Positions 19,105 through 27,440 of a stretch of DNA of 64,000 bases are shown one piece after another. The stretch lies in NCBI RefSeq assembly GCF_014205155.1, contig NZ_JACHMX010000001.1:7378001-7442000 (forward strand), in the 5' to 3' direction. The translations under genes and the position numbers were made by a program. Source of the stretch: Amycolatopsis umgeniensis. GTDB lineage: Bacteria > Actinomycetota > Actinomycetes > Mycobacteriales > Pseudonocardiaceae. Each line of letters begins with the position of its first letter. Positions within the stretch are counted from its first letter, which is position 1. The notes beneath the pieces were generated by a model, which saw nothing but the letters and a program-made list of their open reading frames with translations, did no database searches and was not told the DNA's origin.

Positions 19105-20298
19105 ATGATCATGGTTATGACCACATCTCTTGCTTTTAACCCGAAAGCCGCTTGTTTTCTCGATACCGCGTTTGCCGAGGAGGTGTCGCTACGACGGACA
19201 CAGGGCCGTCAGGTGCGTGCGTTGGCCAGGTTCGCTGAAGCCGGTGGTTCGCGAAGATCGGTGACCGAGGAGGTCGCGTTGCGCTTCTCGGTCTCTCGCA
19301 ATCAAGCGTCCTTGCTGCTGGAGATCTCGTGTGCTTTGGTGTCGCGTTTGCCGAATACGTTGGCGGCGCTGGAGGACGGTGACATCGATCTGTACAAGGC
19401 GTCGAAGGTCAGTCAGCTGACCCGTGAGGTCTCGGACGAGGTCGCCGCGCAGGTGGACGCGTTCATGGCCGGCCGGCTCGCCAAGCGTGACGCCGGGGCG
19501 ATCCGTAAATCGGTGAACGGTGCGGTGCAGAAGTTCGACCGGGCGGGATATAAGGAACGGGCGGAGAAGAAACGCGCGCGACGGCATGTCTCGCTGGAAC
19601 ACGACGACGAGACCATGTCCACCCTGTCCGGCTTCCTGCCGTCCGAGGTGGCGTCCTCGATCTACGCGTCGATGAGCCGTGCCGCGCGGGCACGCCGGGC
19701 GCGGGACAAGTCCCGGACCCTGGACCAGCATCGTGCCGACGTGTTCGCCGAACGACTGCTCGCCGAGGACGGACACGGAAAACCTCGCGCGCATATCCAC
19801 GTCTACGTCGATTTCCTGACCCTGGCCGGGGCGCGTGAGGATCCCGCGACCCTGGCCGGATACGGGCCGATCCCGGACTGGCTGGTCCGCGAGATCGCGG
19901 CGGACCCCGGCTCGACCTGGTCGCGGCTGATCACCGACCCCGCCACCGGGCAACTCCTGGAAGCCGGCGCCGGCACCTACCGGCCACCGGCCTCACTGGC
20001 GAGGCTGATCAAGGCACGGGACCGGGAATGCACCCACCCCGGCTGCCACCGCCCCGCCGAGTTCTCCGAGATCGACCACATCACCACCTGGGCGCGGAAC
20101 GGCAAGACCGATCACCACAACTGCCACGGCGCCTGCAAAACCCACAACCTCCTCAAAGAAGAACCCGGCTGGACCGCGGAACCCACCGGCAACGGCGGCA
20201 TGACCATCACCACCCCCACCGGACACACCTACCACGCCACACCCGAACCACTCCACGAACCACGACCAGAACCCGAGGACGACACCCCACCCTTCTGA
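19105..20298 (+). CDS. DUF222/13E12-type HNH endonuclease-domain protein
   Basis: A 397-residue protein of the 13E12/DUF222 group. The long helical N-terminal region (~1-280) ends in an HNH nuclease motif: CTHPGCHRPAEFSEIDH, then NCHGACKTHNLLK. The start could also be ATG 19117, because a TATGAT-like -10 at 19104 would give a nearly leaderless message. The perfect LexA box just upstream predicts induction by DNA damage. These genes are multicopy and mobile-looking in actinobacteria; their role is unsettled. Its neighbour is an IS30 remnant. Confidence 0.85.
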   Translation: MIMVMTTSLAFNPKAACFLDTAFAEEVSLRRTQGRQVRALARFAEAGGSRRSVTEEVALRFSVSRNQASLLLEISCALVSRLPNTLAALEDGDIDLYKASKVSQLTREVSDEVAAQVDAFMAGRLAKRDAGAIRKSVNGAVQKFDRAGYKERAEKKRARRHVSLEHDDETMSTLSGFLPSEVASSIYASMSRAARARRARDKSRTLDQHRADVFAERLLAEDGHGKPRAHIHVYVDFLTLAGAREDPATLAGYGPIPDWLVREIAADPGSTWSRLITDPATGQLLEAGAGTYRPPASLARLIKARDRECTHPGCHRPAEFSEIDHITTWARNGKTDHHNCHGACKTHNLLKEEPGWTAEPTGNGGMTITTPTGHTYHATPEPLHEPRPEPEDDTPPF

Positions 20299-20434
20299 CC
20301 GGTGCCTGTTTCAGGACATCGTGAGCAGTTGCCCGACCTGTGGAGGAGCCTGATCCAAGGGCGCAGGCGGGTTCACTCGCCACGCCACCACCACCCGACG
20401 GCGGTCGGCGGGGTGATGGCGGAGGCGGTGCTGC

Positions 20435-20803
20435 CTACACCCCGGCAGCCGCCGCCCTCGCCGCATCGAAAGGAGCCCTGTCGAACACGATCCGCAACTC
20501 CACGATCTTCCCGTCCCGAACGGTGACCAGCTCGGCCCCGGGCGCACTCGGCACGGGCAGCGTCGCCGTGTCGTACATCAGCAGCGCCGTCGTCTCGTCC
20601 CCGAACGCCGAGAGCAGGTTCGACCCGGTCAGGATCTCGGTGAACGGGCCCATGAACCCGCGAAACGCCTCCGCGCCGGAAAGCTTCCCGGCGGGCGCGT
20701 GACAGACGATGTCGTCGGCGACGTGGGTCATCGCCTTCTCGAAGTCCTTGCCGGTCCACGCGTGGTGGTAGGCGAGCGCGATGTCCAAGGCGGGACTGGT
20801 CAT
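20435..20803 (-). CDS. SnoaL/NTF2-like fold protein
   Basis: A 122-residue single-domain protein of the NTF2-like superfamily: N-terminal helix ALAYHHAWTGKDFEKAMTHVADDIVCHAP, then the curved sheet LVTVRDGKIVELRIVFDRAPF. Such proteins can be enzymes or ligand binders; the sequence does not decide. It is divergent from an ECF sigma gene that itself carries a SnoaL-like C-terminal domain, so a functional link is plausible. Confidence 0.7.
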   Translation of the reverse strand: MTSPALDIALAYHHAWTGKDFEKAMTHVADDIVCHAPAGKLSGAEAFRGFMGPFTEILTGSNLLSAFGDETTALLMYDTATLPVPSAPGAELVTVRDGKIVELRIVFDRAPFDAARAAAAGV

Positions 20804-20891
20804 GATGGTTCCTTTCGTCGACCTTCACTTCGTCAGACACCATCCCCGCCCGAAAGGGAACGGTGCCCCGCGAAATGACAGGATCACTCCC

Positions 20892-21803
20892 GTGAGGACA
20901 ACGGACGAGCACGCGTTTCGCGAGCTCACGGACACCTACCGGCGTGAGCTGCACCTGCACTGTTACCGGATCCTCGGCTCCCTCACCGACGCCGAGGACG
21001 CCGTCCAGGAGACGCTCCTGGCCGCGTGGCGTGGCCTCGACGGGTTCGAGGGGCGCTCGTCGCTGCGCACCTGGCTGTACCGCATCGCCACCAACCGCTG
21101 TCTCAACGCACTGCGGGACGCGGGCCGCCGCCGTCCACCCGAGCCGGTGCCCCCGTTCGACCCGCCGGAACCCAGCCGCCGCGGCGAGGTGACCTGGTTG
21201 CAGCCGTACCCGGACGAGCTCCTCGAGCGCGTCGCCGACAGCGAGCCCGGCCCCGAAGCGCGCTACACCGCCAGGGAGGCGATCGAACTCGCCTTCGTCA
21301 CCGGTCTCCAGCTCCTCCCACCGAGGCAGGCGGCCGCGCTCGTCCTGCGGGACGTCCTGTGTTTCCCCGCCGGTGAGGTCGCGGGCATGCTCGGGACCAC
21401 CGAGACGGCGGTCAAAGGCATCCTCCAGCGCGCCCGCGCCTCGCTCGACAAGCATCGTGACAGTGCCGCGCACCGGCCGTCACCCCAGGAGCGCGAGCTG
21501 ACCAGGCGGTTCGCCGACGCCTTCACCGCGGGCGACCTCGACGGCGTCCTCCGCCTGCTCACCGACGACGCGTGGCTCGCCATGCCGCCGGCGCCGCACG
21601 AGTACCACGGCCTCGACGCGATCGGCGGCTTCCTCCGCGTGACCATGGCGGTGCCGGTCCCGGAGGGCTTCACCATGACGCCGACGCGGGCGAACAACCA
21701 GCCCGCGTTCCACTGTCGCCACGGCGCGACACCGGCCGGGTTGATGGTCCTCACGCTCGACGGCGACCGCATCCGCGCCGTCACCCGATTCCTGGAGCAT
21801 TGA
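20892..21803 (+). CDS. ECF sigma factor with C-terminal SnoaL-like domain (SigG-type)
   Basis: A 303-residue sigma factor. Sigma2 (~8-75) has LTDAEDAVQETLLAAWRG and FEGRSSLRTWLYRIATNRCLN; sigma4 (~130-190) has LQLLPPRQAAALVLRDV and TETAVKGILQRARASL. A SnoaL-like extension follows (~200-300; ERELTRRFADAFTAGDLDGVLRLL). No anti-sigma gene is adjacent, as is typical for ECFs with SnoaL tails, where the tail itself may regulate. I chose GTG 20892 because upstream starts precede conserved sigma2 by an unlikely leader. Confidence 0.85.
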   Translation: MRTTDEHAFRELTDTYRRELHLHCYRILGSLTDAEDAVQETLLAAWRGLDGFEGRSSLRTWLYRIATNRCLNALRDAGRRRPPEPVPPFDPPEPSRRGEVTWLQPYPDELLERVADSEPGPEARYTAREAIELAFVTGLQLLPPRQAAALVLRDVLCFPAGEVAGMLGTTETAVKGILQRARASLDKHRDSAAHRPSPQERELTRRFADAFTAGDLDGVLRLLTDDAWLAMPPAPHEYHGLDAIGGFLRVTMAVPVPEGFTMTPTRANNQPAFHCRHGATPAGLMVLTLDGDRIRAVTRFLEH

Positions 21804-21846
21804 GGGGTAAGGCAAAGGGGCTCGCTCGCCGGCGTGCTGGCTGCGG

Positions 21847-21903
21847 GTGTTGCGAAAGCCACTTTCGCAACCTTCAACGTTGCGAAAGTGGCTTTCGCAA
21901 CAC
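21847..21903. repeat. Double-palindrome repeat R4 (GTTGCGAAAG class)
   Basis: A perfect 57-bp element: arms of 25 bp (21847-21871 and 21879-21903) around the spacer cttcaac, each arm containing the palindrome gcgaaag-n3-ctttcgc. It follows the sigma gene by 43 bp; a gaggggtaaggc motif overlaps the stop. Confidence 0.9.
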
Positions 21904-21955
21904 CGTCGACCCCGCAGCAGCACCCACGGCGCCCGTGAACCGGCAGCCGCGACGC

Positions 21956-21998
21956 GAAGGGGTCTTTCCCCACATGTGATGCGGGAAAAGACCCCTTC
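21956..21998. terminator. Bidirectional hairpin between convergent sigma and fadE33 genes
   Basis: The arms gaaggggtctttccc and gggaaaagaccccttc pair with one bulged base across a 12-base loop. It ends 17 bp before the fadE33 stop, so it can terminate either side. Confidence 0.65.
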
Positions 21999-22015
21999 AC
22001 CTCACCTGAGACGCC

Positions 22016-22993
22016 TTAACCCCCGGCAAGCCGGGGTCGCACCCGCCCCAGGTGATCGCCGGGCGAACCGAACAGATGCGCCGCCCCGTGCGCACGCTTG
22101 AAATAGCGGTGCGCCGGATGTTCCCAGGTGATCGCGATCCCGCCGTGCAGCTGGATCATCTCGCCCGCCACCGTCGCCAGCGACTCCGAGCAATGCACCT
22201 TCGCGACCGCGGCCAGCCTGCTGGACTCCGGAGCCGCGTAGGCCGCCGAACGCGCCGTCTCCACCAGGACGTGGAGATCCGCCATCCGATGCTTCAGCGC
22301 CTGGAAACCGCCGATCGGCCTGCCGAACTGGTGGCGCTGCTTGCTGTACTCCACCGTCAGTTCGAAAGCGCGTGCCGCGGCCCCGGCCTGCTCGGCGGCG
22401 AGTACGGCGCACGCGACGTCTCGCAGCGCGGCGAGGTCGACGGGGCCGATCAACCGGGCAGGGGTGCGCTCGAAGGTCACGCGAGCCAGCCGTCGCGTTT
22501 CGTCCATCGCGATGGTCCGCACACCAGAGACGGGGGACACCTCATACAGCGAGTCTCCTGCGAGCACCAGCAGGACCTCGGCCTCGTCGCCATGGAGGAC
22601 GTAGTGTGCTTCGCCGTCCACAGTGGACTCACGAGCGTGGCACGCCGGGGCGTCCCATCGGCCATCGGCATCCGTCCAGGCCACGGCGCCGACGGCCCCC
22701 TCGGCGAGACGGGGGAGCAGGCGCTCACAAGCGTCTTCGTTGCCGGTGGCCAGCAGAGCGTGCACGGCGAGCACGGCCGAACCGAGGAACGGGACGTCGG
22801 CGAGGACCCGGCCCAGTTCTTCGGCGACCACCTGCAGCTCCGCCGTCCCGGCGCCGAGGCCGCCGAACCGCTCGGGAACGGCCAGCGCCGCCACGCCGAT
22901 CTGTTCGCACAGTTCCGGCCAGGGATCCGCCTCCCGGTCGAGCAGTTTCCGGACGCTGTCCCGCAGCGCGTCCTGCTCGGCGGTGAACGTCAT
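22016..22993 (-). CDS. ipdE2: FadE33/IpdE2: acyl-CoA dehydrogenase beta-type subunit
   Basis: A 325-residue ACAD (FadE33 of M. tuberculosis is ~318). ACAD helices are present (YSKQRHQFGRPIGGFQALKHRMAD; IQLHGGIAITWEHP). In mycobacteria IpdE2 pairs with IpdE1 (FadE30), encoded in the divergent operon, to dehydrogenate 5OH-HIP-CoA; the same divergence occurs here (27441). The start ATG 22993 overlaps the fadE32 stop (ATGA). It is the last gene of the fadD3 operon. Confidence 0.88.
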   Translation of the reverse strand: MTFTAEQDALRDSVRKLLDREADPWPELCEQIGVAALAVPERFGGLGAGTAELQVVAEELGRVLADVPFLGSAVLAVHALLATGNEDACERLLPRLAEGAVGAVAWTDADGRWDAPACHARESTVDGEAHYVLHGDEAEVLLVLAGDSLYEVSPVSGVRTIAMDETRRLARVTFERTPARLIGPVDLAALRDVACAVLAAEQAGAAARAFELTVEYSKQRHQFGRPIGGFQALKHRMADLHVLVETARSAAYAAPESSRLAAVAKVHCSESLATVAGEMIQLHGGIAITWEHPAHRYFKRAHGAAHLFGSPGDHLGRVRPRLAGG

Positions 22994-23919
22994 GACAGCA
23001 CCCGCTCCCGGTGGAAACGCGGCGTTCCCCAGGCGCCGACCAGTGCCCGGACCCTGGTCAGCCGCAGGCCGAGCGCGTGTTCGGCGGTGTAGCCGATCGC
23101 GCCGTGCACCTGGAGCCCGGTCCGGGCGGCTAGGTGCGCCGCGTCGCCGCATGCCACCTTGGCCGCGGAGATGTCGCGTCGATCCAGGGTGACGGCGGCG
23201 CCGTGCACCAGCGGTTCGGCCAGCGCCAATCCGGTCGCGACGTCGGCGAGCAGGTGTTTGACCGCCTGATATCCGCCGATCTCCCGACCGTACTGCTTGC
23301 GTTGCGCGGCATACGCCACCGACGTGTCGAGCAGCCACCGTCCGGCACCGAGGAGCTGCGCGGCCGTGGCGAGGCAGCCCAGCTCGAACGCCCGGTCCGC
23401 GTCGAGAGCCGTGCCCAGGTCGTCTCCGGTCACCGGCGGGAACAACCGCCGTGAACTGTCCACAGAGGACAAAAGAGTGCCGGGGGTGAACGCGCGCAGC
23501 CTGCCGTTCCCGACGGCGAGACGCGCGTCGGCGACGTCGGAATCCAAGGCGTACGGCACGTGTGGCGCGTATGCCACCGAAGCCAGCGTCTCACCGGACG
23601 CGACCGAGGTCAGCAGCTCGTCGTCCAGCAAGGACGGCAGCACGGCCACGGTGTCGGTCCACGGGCCCGGAACGCAGTGGTACCCGAGCCGTTCGAAGCC
23701 GACGGCCAGATCGACCGGGGTGGCACCGAGTCCGTCGTACCGTTCGGGGACCGCCAGCGCGGTGACCCCGAGTTCCGCCAGCCGCCGCCAGATCTTGAGA
23801 CCGGGGCCGTGATCGCCCGCCGCCCAGGACCGGTTGGCCGTGTCGGTGTCCAAACTGGACAGAAGGTCGTGCAGGCTGCGGGAGAACTGCTCCTGCTCAC
23901 CGGAGAGAGCGAACCTCAT
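22990..23919 (-). CDS. fadE32: FadE32-like acyl-CoA dehydrogenase
   Basis: A 309-residue ACAD of the short beta-type. The C-terminal flavin region YAAQRKQYGREIGGYQAVKHLLAD and TGLQVHGAIGYTAEHAL are clear. In the known pathway FadE31/FadE32 act late, on ring-opened methyl-dioxo-octanedioate-type CoA esters; the exact substrate here is inferred. ATG 23919 overlaps the fadE31 stop, and the stop overlaps the fadE33 start. Confidence 0.85.
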   Translation of the reverse strand: MRFALSGEQEQFSRSLHDLLSSLDTDTANRSWAAGDHGPGLKIWRRLAELGVTALAVPERYDGLGATPVDLAVGFERLGYHCVPGPWTDTVAVLPSLLDDELLTSVASGETLASVAYAPHVPYALDSDVADARLAVGNGRLRAFTPGTLLSSVDSSRRLFPPVTGDDLGTALDADRAFELGCLATAAQLLGAGRWLLDTSVAYAAQRKQYGREIGGYQAVKHLLADVATGLALAEPLVHGAAVTLDRRDISAAKVACGDAAHLAARTGLQVHGAIGYTAEHALGLRLTRVRALVGAWGTPRFHRERVLS

Positions 23920-25049
23920 CGAGCCCCCTTCGGCAGGCCGAGCAGCCGCTCGGCGACGATGGACCGCTGGATCTGGTCGGTCCCGCCGTAGATCGGCCCC
24001 GCGAGGGAGAACAGCCATCCGTCACTCCACCGGCCGCGCAGTTCGGCGTCCGGGCCGAGGACGTCGAGCGCGGTTTCGTGCAGGGCGACGTCGAGGTGAG
24101 ACCAGAACAGCTTGTTGACACTCGATTCCGGCCCGAGTTCGGCGCCGTCCGCGAGCCGGGTGACCGTGCCTAGGGTGTACAGCTGGTAGGCCCGCGCGCC
24201 GATCCACGCGTCGGCGACCCTGTCCGCGGTGTGGGCGGGACGATCGGCGTCGTGCCAGAGCGAGACCAGCCTGTCCGCCGCGGCGAGGAACCGGCCGGGA
24301 CTGCGCAAGGACAGCCCGCGTTCGTTGTTCGCCGTCGTCATCGCGACCCGCCAGCCCTCGCCCGGCGTGCCGATCACGTCTTCGTCGGGGACGAAGACGT
24401 CGTCTAAGAAGATCTCCGCGAACCCCGGTTCGCCGTCGAGCTGGGGGATCGGCCGGACGGTGACGCCCTCGGATCGCAGATCCACCATCAGATAGGTGAG
24501 CCCCTTGTGCCGCGCCGATTCCGGATCGCTGCGGAACAGGCCGAAGGCCCGGTCGGCGAAGGTCGCCCGGGAGCTCCACGTCTTCTGCCCGCTGACTCGC
24601 CAGCCGCCGTCGCAGCGGGTCGCGGTGCTCCGGAGGGCGGCGATGTCGCTGCCCGCCTCGGGTTCCGACCAGGCCTGCGCCCAGACCTCTTCCGAGCGCG
24701 CCATCTTCGGCAGGATGCGCCGTTGCTGCTCTTCGGTGCCATGGGAGAACAGCGTGGGCGCGAGCATGAAGATGCCGTTCTGGTTGACCCTCAGCGGCGC
24801 GCCCGCCGCGTAGTACTCCTCCTCGAACAGCACCCACTCCAGGAGACTCGCGTCCCGGCCGCCGAATTCGCGCGGCCAGGAGACGACCGACCAGCGGGCA
24901 TCGGTCAGCTTCGCCTCCCACTCACGGTGCTGCGCGAAACCTTCGGCGGTGTCGAACGACTTCAGCGGCTCGGCCGGGATGTTCGCGGCGAGCCAGGAGC
25001 GTGCTTCGTCGCGGAAAGCGAGCGTCTGCTCGTCCAGATCGAGGTTCAT
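23916..25049 (-). CDS. fadE31: FadE31-like acyl-CoA dehydrogenase
   Basis: A full-length ACAD of 377 residues, as long as M. tuberculosis FadE31. Signatures are QAWSEPEAGSDIAALRSTA (FAD/substrate), RHKGLTYLMVDL and the C-terminal PIYGGTDQIQRSIVAERLLGLPKG. It is the alpha-type partner of the shorter FadE32 next door. Four-base overlaps on both sides indicate coupled translation within the KstR2-controlled operon. Confidence 0.88.
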   Translation of the reverse strand: MNLDLDEQTLAFRDEARSWLAANIPAEPLKSFDTAEGFAQHREWEAKLTDARWSVVSWPREFGGRDASLLEWVLFEEEYYAAGAPLRVNQNGIFMLAPTLFSHGTEEQQRRILPKMARSEEVWAQAWSEPEAGSDIAALRSTATRCDGGWRVSGQKTWSSRATFADRAFGLFRSDPESARHKGLTYLMVDLRSEGVTVRPIPQLDGEPGFAEIFLDDVFVPDEDVIGTPGEGWRVAMTTANNERGLSLRSPGRFLAAADRLVSLWHDADRPAHTADRVADAWIGARAYQLYTLGTVTRLADGAELGPESSVNKLFWSHLDVALHETALDVLGPDAELRGRWSDGWLFSLAGPIYGGTDQIQRSIVAERLLGLPKGAR

Positions 25050-25882
25050 CACGAGCTCGCGTCTCGCATCGAGCGTGCGTCCTGTCCGCCCAAGGAATCG
25101 CCGCCGGACAGTTCGGCGTTGTGCGCGTGCGCGAAATGGTGCAGCCCGAACACGGAGTCCATTCCGGACCGCAACCCCATCAGATCCTCGGCCTGGTTGA
25201 CGGCCTTCTTGGCGAGGGCGAGACCCAGCCGCGGCATCACCGCGATCTTCTCGGCCAGCGCCATCGTCTCGATCTCGAGGTCGGCGCGGGGGACGACGCG
25301 GTTCAGCATGCCCCATTCCTTGGCCTGCTGTGCGGTGAAACGCTCACCGGTGAACAGCACCTCCTTGGCCGCTCGAGGGCCGAGAACCCAAGGGTGCGCG
25401 AAGTACTCCACCCCCGGAATTCCCATGCGCACCACGGGATCGGCGAAGAACGCGTCGTCGGAGGCGACGATCAGGTCGCACACCCAAGCCAGCATGAGCG
25501 CGCCCGCGATGCACGCGCCCTGCACGCTCGCGATGGTCGGCTTCGGGATCTCGCGCCACCGGCGGCACATGCCGAGATAGACCTCCGACTCGCGGGCGAA
25601 CCGCTGGTCGCCACCCTCGGCGCCGACGTGGTCCCACCACAGCACAGCCTTGCGCTCGAAAGACACGTCCACGTCGCGTTCCGGGGTCCCGATGTCGTGC
25701 CCGGCGGAGAAATGCTTGCCCGCTCCGGCCAGCACGATCACCTTGACCTCGGGATCGTCGACGGCGCGGGTGAACGCGGCGTCGAGCGCGTAGGTCATCG
25801 CCGAGTTCTGCGCGTTCCGGTACTCCGGCCGGTTCATCGTGACGACGGCCACCGGCCCGCGTCGCTCGTACTCGACGGTCAT
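25049..25882 (-). CDS. Enoyl-CoA hydratase/isomerase (crotonase) inserted between fadD3 and fadE31
   Basis: A 277-residue crotonase. The oxyanion-hole segments are GAGKHFSAGHDIG and VQGACIAGALMLAWVCDLIVASDDAFFADP, followed by MGIPGVEYFAHPWVLGPRAAKEVLFTG. In M. tuberculosis fadE31 directly follows fadD3, so this gene is an extra member relative to that locus. Overlaps of 4 bases with fadD3 and 1 base with fadE31 show it is an integral operon member. It probably hydrates an enoyl-CoA of the HIP pathway; which one is not known. Confidence 0.83.
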   Translation of the reverse strand: MTVEYERRGPVAVVTMNRPEYRNAQNSAMTYALDAAFTRAVDDPEVKVIVLAGAGKHFSAGHDIGTPERDVDVSFERKAVLWWDHVGAEGGDQRFARESEVYLGMCRRWREIPKPTIASVQGACIAGALMLAWVCDLIVASDDAFFADPVVRMGIPGVEYFAHPWVLGPRAAKEVLFTGERFTAQQAKEWGMLNRVVPRADLEIETMALAEKIAVMPRLGLALAKKAVNQAEDLMGLRSGMDSVFGLHHFAHAHNAELSGGDSLGGQDARSMRDASS

Positions 25883-27369
25883 CCGTTCTCCTCCCGCAAC
25901 ACGCGTTTCAGCACCTTCCCCGACAGGTTGCGCGGAAGTTCCGCCACGAAGTCGACAAATCGAGGAATCTTGTAGTTGGCCAATTCGCCCTCGCACCGCG
26001 CCAGGACGTCCTCTGTGGACAGAGCGGCGCCGGGGCGCAGCACGACGAACGCCTTGCCGACTTCGCCGAGCCGCTGGTCCGGCACACCGACGACGGCGGA
26101 CTCCACGACCCCGTCCAGCCTGCTGAGCACCTGCTCGATTTCGGCCGGGTAGACGTTGAATCCGCCGCAGACGTACATGTCCTTGATCCGGTCGACGATC
26201 TTGAGATAGCCGCGCTCGTCGAGCACGCCGACATCGCCGGTGTGCAGCCAGCCGTCCGCGTCGACGGCCTTCGCGGTCGCCTCCGGGTCGTCGAGATAGC
26301 CGAGCATGACGTTCGGCCCGCGCACCAGGACCTCGTCGTGCTCGCCGAGCTCCACCTCGAATCCCGCCGTCGCGCGGCCGCTGTAGTTCGCCACCAGTTT
26401 CGCGTCGTCGCCGGGGCGGGACATCGTCGCGACCACGGCTTCGGTGAGTCCGTACGCGGTGAGGACGGTGTCGAAACTCAGTTCCGTCTGCATTCGTTCG
26501 ACGAGTGCGACAGGCACAGTGGCGGCGCCGGTGACCGCGAGCCGGAGACTGGACAGGTCGTGGTTCGCGCGTTCCGGCGCGTCCAGCAGCACCTGATGGA
26601 TCGTCGGCGCGCCCGGCAGCACGGTGACGCGTTCGGTTTCGATGAGCCGCAGGGTTTCCCGGACGTCGAAGGTGCGCTGCGGCAGCATCGCCGCCCCGCG
26701 CAGCACGGCGGCGAGGATCCCGGCCTTGTAGCCGAAGCTGTGGAAGAACGGGTTGATCACGAGGTACCGGTCTTGTTCGGTCAGTTCACCGCAGTCCGCC
26801 CACGCTTCGGCGACGCTCAGCGCCTGCCGGTGGCTGCTCATCGCGCCCTTGCTGCGGCCGGTGGTCCCGGAGGTGAACAGGATGTCGCTGACGTCGCCCG
26901 GTTCGGCGGGGCTGACGAAATCACTGCCGAGACCGGTGAGCGCGTCCCATTCCGTGACGCCGTCGACAGGCTCTTCCGTGCCTTCGACGGGTATCCGCAG
27001 GATGGTTCCGGGGCGTTCGCCGCCGAGGGCGGCCAGCCTGTCCGTGCCGAGGAACGTGCCGGTGATCGCGAGCGCGGAAACCCGTGCGCGGCCGAGGATG
27101 TCGAGTGTTTCGTGGGCGGTGAACCGGGTGTTGACCGGGACGAGCGTCGCGCCGGCGTACAGCGCGCCGAGCCCGGCGACGACCCAGTGCCAGGTGTTGG
27201 GGGAGCAGATCGCGACCCGTTCGTGGCCCTCGAAGAACCGTGCCGCCTGCCGTACCCGCCGCGTGAGTTCTGCATAGGTGAGCCGGACTTCGCCGTCGAC
27301 GAGTGCTTCTCGTCCGGCGAAGCGTTCCGCGGCCCTGTCGAGCGCCGCCGGGATGGTCCCCTCGGACAT
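25879..27369 (-). CDS. fadD3: FadD3: HIP-CoA synthetase
   Basis: A 496-residue acyl-CoA ligase of the ANL superfamily (FadD3 is ~507). Core motifs are ILFTSGTTGRSKGAMSSH (P-loop), TAYGLTEAV, GWLHTGDVGVLDERGYLKIVDR and the catalytic-lysine region LPRNLSGKVLKRVL. It activates the propionate side chain of HIP, the first step of C/D-ring degradation. GGGAGG lies 6 bp before ATG 27369, and a KstR2-type box lies 12 bp upstream. It heads the minus-strand operon. Confidence 0.9.
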   Translation of the reverse strand: MSEGTIPAALDRAAERFAGREALVDGEVRLTYAELTRRVRQAARFFEGHERVAICSPNTWHWVVAGLGALYAGATLVPVNTRFTAHETLDILGRARVSALAITGTFLGTDRLAALGGERPGTILRIPVEGTEEPVDGVTEWDALTGLGSDFVSPAEPGDVSDILFTSGTTGRSKGAMSSHRQALSVAEAWADCGELTEQDRYLVINPFFHSFGYKAGILAAVLRGAAMLPQRTFDVRETLRLIETERVTVLPGAPTIHQVLLDAPERANHDLSSLRLAVTGAATVPVALVERMQTELSFDTVLTAYGLTEAVVATMSRPGDDAKLVANYSGRATAGFEVELGEHDEVLVRGPNVMLGYLDDPEATAKAVDADGWLHTGDVGVLDERGYLKIVDRIKDMYVCGGFNVYPAEIEQVLSRLDGVVESAVVGVPDQRLGEVGKAFVVLRPGAALSTEDVLARCEGELANYKIPRFVDFVAELPRNLSGKVLKRVLREENG

Positions 27370-27380
27370 CAAGCCTCCCT

Positions 27381-27394
27381 AGCAAGTGCTTGGT
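27381..27394. promoter_or_regulatory. KstR2-type operator between fadD3 and fadE30
   Basis: agcaagtgcttggt matches AnCAAGnnCTTGnT at all fixed positions. It lies between the two divergent C/D-ring operons, 12 bp from fadD3 and 47 bp from fadE30, so one site could silence both. Confidence 0.88.
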
Positions 27395-27440
27395 AGGGTA
27401 GCCTACGCAGCAGGCTCTGGTTTGGCTAGAGGAGGCGTGC

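Noticed and set aside
20299..20434. A possible IS end (cctgtttcaggacatcgtga) after the HNH gene
   Set aside because: It looks transposon-like, but there is no matching inverted end or transposase nearby, so I cannot support it.
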